Positions 4,544 through 5,136 of a stretch of DNA of 5,136 bases are shown here, one piece after another. Under the pieces are notes generated by a model. That model worked only from the letters and a program-made list of their open reading frames with translations. It was not told where the DNA came from and searched no databases. The number at the start of each line of letters is the position of its first letter. The first letter of the stretch is position 1. This stretch comes from JAVBSN01 sp031547045 (GTDB lineage: Bacteria; Bacillota; Clostridia; Lachnospirales; Lachnospiraceae), in contig JAVBSN010000002.1 in NCBI GenBank assembly GCA_031547045.1, positions 1 through 5,136 on the forward strand. Reading direction: 5' to 3'. A program made the position numbers and the translations under genes.

Positions 4544-5136
4544 AATAAAATTATTCTTTTGCAAAAGTGACATACTTTATCATGGTTTGCGTCAACTACA
4601 ATAGTATAATTATGACTATATAACTCTATCAGTTTTCCAAATACATAATTCAAATCAACTCTATCTAAATTTTTTATTATATCATCAATAATTACAATTT
4701 CTTGATTATTAACAATACTTCTAGCTAATAACACTATAATTTTTTCGGCATATGTAAGGCTAATAACTTTTTTATTAGAATATTTTATAATATCCAAATT
4801 TTCTAATATAGCTAAACATTTATTAACCATAGTTGTTTGTTTCATATTACCCTCAAATATTAATGGTAACATCACATTTTCTATTACTGTACGATTGCTT
4901 ATAAGATTACATTTTATAGATACATTTCCAATAAAATTATTCTTTAGATGATTTAATTCCTTTTGATTATATTTTATCACTTTATTGTTAATACTATATT
5001 TCATATTCATATTTGGTTTTAACAATCCAATGCTATCTAAAAAAAGTTCTGTACCTTCCCCTTTTACACCAACAAATTCTCCTTTTTGAATATGAATATC
5101 TTCTTCTCCATATTTAGTTAAATAGTTAAATATATC
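4525..5136 (-). CDS. Degenerate ABC transporter ATP-binding subunit (pseudo-ATPase), N-terminus outside the window
   Basis: The 203 visible residues are open from the right edge; the TTG at 5025 is internal, not a start. They follow the LolD/MacB ATPase family in order (visible-residue numbering). GEFVGVKGEGTE (19-30) stands where GxSGSGKS is expected, so the Walker A Lys and Ser are Thr29 and Glu30. NVSIKCNLI (71-79) replaces the Q-loop, with Ile74 for Gln. TVIENVMLPL (83-92) is typical of the family. LTYAE (127-131) replaces LSGGQ. IVIIDD (147-152) is Walker B with Asp152 for the catalytic Glu. The D-loop NLD (156-158) and the H-loop His185 in ANHD remain. With so many key residues changed, ATP hydrolysis is doubtful. 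The frame is unbroken and the permease is coupled to it, so this looks like a retained non-catalytic subunit rather than a decayed gene. It may pair with a normal ATPase encoded upstream. The fold is clear; inactivity is inferred. Confidence 0.85.
   Translation of the reverse strand, partial: DIFNYLTKYGEEDIHIQKGEFVGVKGEGTELFLDSIGLLKPNMNMKYSINNKVIKYNQKELNHLKNNFIGNVSIKCNLISNRTVIENVMLPLIFEGNMKQTTMVNKCLAILENLDIIKYSNKKVISLTYAEKIIVLLARSIVNNQEIVIIDDIIKNLDRVDLNYVFGKLIELYSHNYTIVVDANHDKVCHFCKRIILLGEGKE
4542..4559. repeat. 18-nt direct repeat, copy 1
   Basis: CCAATAAAATTATTCTTT on the plus strand, identical to 4928-4945. This copy lies in the last codons of the ATPase-like gene and encodes RIILL in that frame. 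It may be a chance product of AT-rich sequence. Confidence 0.5.
4928..4945. repeat. 18-nt direct repeat, copy 2
   Basis: Identical to 4542-4559, with 386 nt between the starts. It lies in the same gene but is read in a different frame, where it encodes NNFIG. The identity is therefore not caused by a repeated protein motif. Confidence 0.5.

Noticed and set aside
4529..4573. Permease start 15 codons upstream at 4573
   Set aside because: It overlaps the ATPase gene by 49 nt without a good binding site, whereas ATG 4528 forms the ATGA overlap with a G-rich site 6 nt upstream.
3588..4604. Plus-strand open frames opposite the permease and the permease-ATPase junction
   Set aside because: The permease on the minus strand has full domain order and coupled start signals. 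The antisense frames have neither.
5023..5025. TTG at 5025 as start of the ATPase-like gene
   Set aside because: The frame continues open to 5136 and the upstream residues align with the beta strand and loop before Walker A, so the gene starts outside the window.
4525..5136. Calling the ATPase-like gene a pseudogene
   Set aside because: There is no stop or frameshift in 203 codons and coupling to the permease is kept. Motif loss alone points to a non-catalytic protein rather than a dead gene.

Overview
The window carries six protein-coding genes, all on the minus strand. Transcription therefore runs from the right edge (5136) towards position 1. Composition is AT-rich, ribosome binding sites are GGAGG-type, intergenic gaps are short, and the leucine enzymes are of the short LeuC/LeuD type. 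Together these point to a low-GC Firmicute, most likely a clostridial or Lachnospiraceae-like anaerobe; this placement is inferred from style, not from a marker gene. No tRNA, rRNA, CRISPR array, insertion sequence or integrase was seen, and no credible plus-strand gene.

Right part (3431-5136): the C-terminal 203 codons of an ABC-type ATP-binding subunit, cut by the window edge, overlap by 4 nt (ATGA) with a 365-residue MacB/FtsX-type permease. The permease has one N-terminal membrane helix, a large extracytoplasmic domain and three C-terminal helices. The ATPase aligns end to end with the LolD/MacB ATPase family, but nearly every catalytic motif is altered: the Walker A Lys and Ser, the Q-loop Gln, the LSGGQ signature and the catalytic Glu. 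Its frame and its coupling to the permease are intact. A retained, probably inactive (pseudo-) ATPase is the most interesting feature here. This block is visibly more AT-rich than the rest: hand counts of two 60-nt lines gave 20 % GC.

Middle (2272-3430): a complete Gfo/Idh/MocA-family NAD(P)-dependent oxidoreductase of unknown substrate. It lies 48 nt after the permease, with a candidate -10 element and an overlapping inverted repeat in the gap. A 142-nt intergenic region follows. Five nt past the oxidoreductase stop it holds a 24-bp hairpin whose only wobble pairs are G-U in the minus-sense RNA. It also holds three copies of the palindrome GTTATAAC, two inside the hairpin and one nearer leuC.

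Left part (1-2271): leuC, leuD and the first 161 codons of leuB, with 17- and 19-nt gaps. They form one operon for the isomerisation and oxidative decarboxylation steps of leucine biosynthesis. leuA is not in the window and no T-box is recognisable in the visible leader. Hand-counted GC is about 38 % in two sampled leuC lines and 30 % in one oxidoreductase line.

The leu genes work together as one pathway and the ABC pair as one membrane complex. Nothing in the sequence ties the oxidoreductase functionally to either.
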